Below, piece after piece: positions 63,373-64,000 of a stretch of 64,000 bases of DNA (its first letter is position 1; every line of letters begins with the position of its first letter). The notes beneath the pieces were generated by a model. It was not told the DNA's origin. It worked only from the letters and a program-made list of their open reading frames with translations, and did no database searches. A program made the translations under genes and the position numbers. The stretch is from positions 31,162,290 through 31,226,289 of the forward strand of contig NC_135356.1 of assembly GCF_051622035.1 (NCBI RefSeq). The letters run 5' to 3'. This DNA comes from Arctopsyche grandis (taxonomy: Eukaryota; Arthropoda; Insecta; Trichoptera; Hydropsychidae).

Positions 63373-64000
63373 GCCCTAAAGGGCAACTGATCATGGGGGC
63401 GAAGCCCTAGACGGCATTTAGCCATGGGGACGTGGAGGGGCGAAGCCCTAAAAGGCAACTGATCATGGGGGCGAAGCCCTAGACGGCATTTAACCATGGG
63501 GACGTGGAGGGGCGAAGCCCTTATCGGCAACTGATCATGGGGGCGAAGCCCTAGACGGCATTTAATCATGAGGGTGCGGAGGGGCGAAGCCCCAAAAGGC
63601 ATTAGTTAAGGGGGGCGAAGCCCTAAACGGCAGTTAATCATGGGGGCGCGGAGGGGCGAAGCCCTAAAAGGCATTAGCTAAGGGGGGCGAAGCCCTAAAC
63701 GGCAATTAATCTTGGGGGCGCGGGGGGCGAAGCCCTAAAAGGCATTAACTAGGGGGGGCGAAGCCCTAGACGGCATTTAATCATGGGGGTGCGGAGGGGC
63801 GAAGCCCTAAAAGGCATTAACTAAGGGGGGCGAAGCCCTAAACGGCAATTAATCTTGGGGGCGCGGGGGGCGAAGCCCTAAAAGGCATTAACTAAGGGGG
63901 GCGAAGCCCTAGACGGCTTTGAATCATGGGGGCGCGGAGGGGCGAAGCCCTAAAAGGCAACTGATCATGGGGGCGAAGCCCTAAACGGCAATTGCTCATG
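63373..64000 (+). repeat. GC-rich island, locus 3 continued (type B array)
   Basis: Alternating units GGGGCGAAGCCCTAAACGGCANTTAATCATGGGGGCGCGGA and GGGGCGAAGCCCTAAAAGGCATTAACTAAGG, about 70 bp per pair, run to the end of the window. Each carries the palindromic core GGGCGAAGCCC. Continuity with 57,560-57,902 is shown by the target duplication of the BEL element. Confidence 0.92.

Noticed and set aside
63373..64000. Algal or plant organelle contamination, because GGGGCGAAGCCCC palindromes recall some organelle genomes
   Set aside because: The array is split by an insect-type BEL element with a target duplication in the array itself, and the same repeat sits inside insect-type TEs at 29 kb.
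1..64000. Telomeric or subtelomeric location
   Set aside because: Repeat density suggested it, but I saw no TTAGG-type arrays or telomere-specific LINE insertions.

Overview
The window looks like repeat-dense, AT-rich insect nuclear DNA. The evidence is BEL/Pao, env-bearing Ty3/gypsy, R1-type and jockey-like LINEs, hAT, piggyBac, Tc1 and Helitron remnants, introns of under 100 bp, and exon fragments of conserved animal genes. I cannot name the order with confidence. No intact host gene is visible, which suggests heterochromatin or a similar TE-rich compartment.

Layout. 1-5.2 kb: a same-strand (-) patchwork of host gene pieces: GID4 exon (two copies), OGT, MED13 with an intron, and MRI1. All are broken or partial. 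5.5-7.5 kb: a solo LTR (444 bp) and a LINE 3' end. 7,561-15,582: a full-length BEL element on the - strand with 231-bp LTRs, GGCAG target duplications and one open 1753-codon gag-pol. 16,739-17,227: a second solo LTR. 17.3-24.3 kb: a nest in which a hAT transposon (18,831-21,557, TSD ATGGACCC) sits in a + strand LINE, which sits in a - strand LINE. 24.7-27.1 kb: an R1-clade LINE. 28.6-32.9 kb: a hAT carrying a GC-rich island, two Helitron-like pieces and a Tc1 relic. 34,462-35,420: a short piggyBac. 36,534-52,640: an errantivirus-like gypsy (649-bp LTRs, TSD GTAC). A second BEL (40,453-47,382, TSD ATTAA) is inserted in its pol. 53.7-54.2 kb: a DXO/Rai1-family exon. 55.8-64 kb: a hAT relic, then a large GC-rich tandem array interrupted by a third BEL element (57,903-63,372, TSD GCCCT).

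Main finds. (1) The gypsy Pol carries two tandem macrodomain-like modules of TARG1/OARD1 type between RNase H and integrase. By eye, each keeps the Lys and Asp at the TARG1 catalytic positions with the right spacing. (2) A modular GC-rich element (T-rich leader, then a GGGGCGCAGCC array, then a GGGGCGAAGCCC array) recurs at several loci and is punctuated by C-GAA-G mini-hairpin motifs. (3) Two of three BEL elements have lost RT/RNase H in frame while keeping gag-protease and integrase. (4) The gypsy env appears to gain its start and signal peptide by splicing from a tiny exon next to the gag leader, and Pol by a -1 frameshift at TTTAAAC.

All family assignments were made by eye from sequence; no database search was run.
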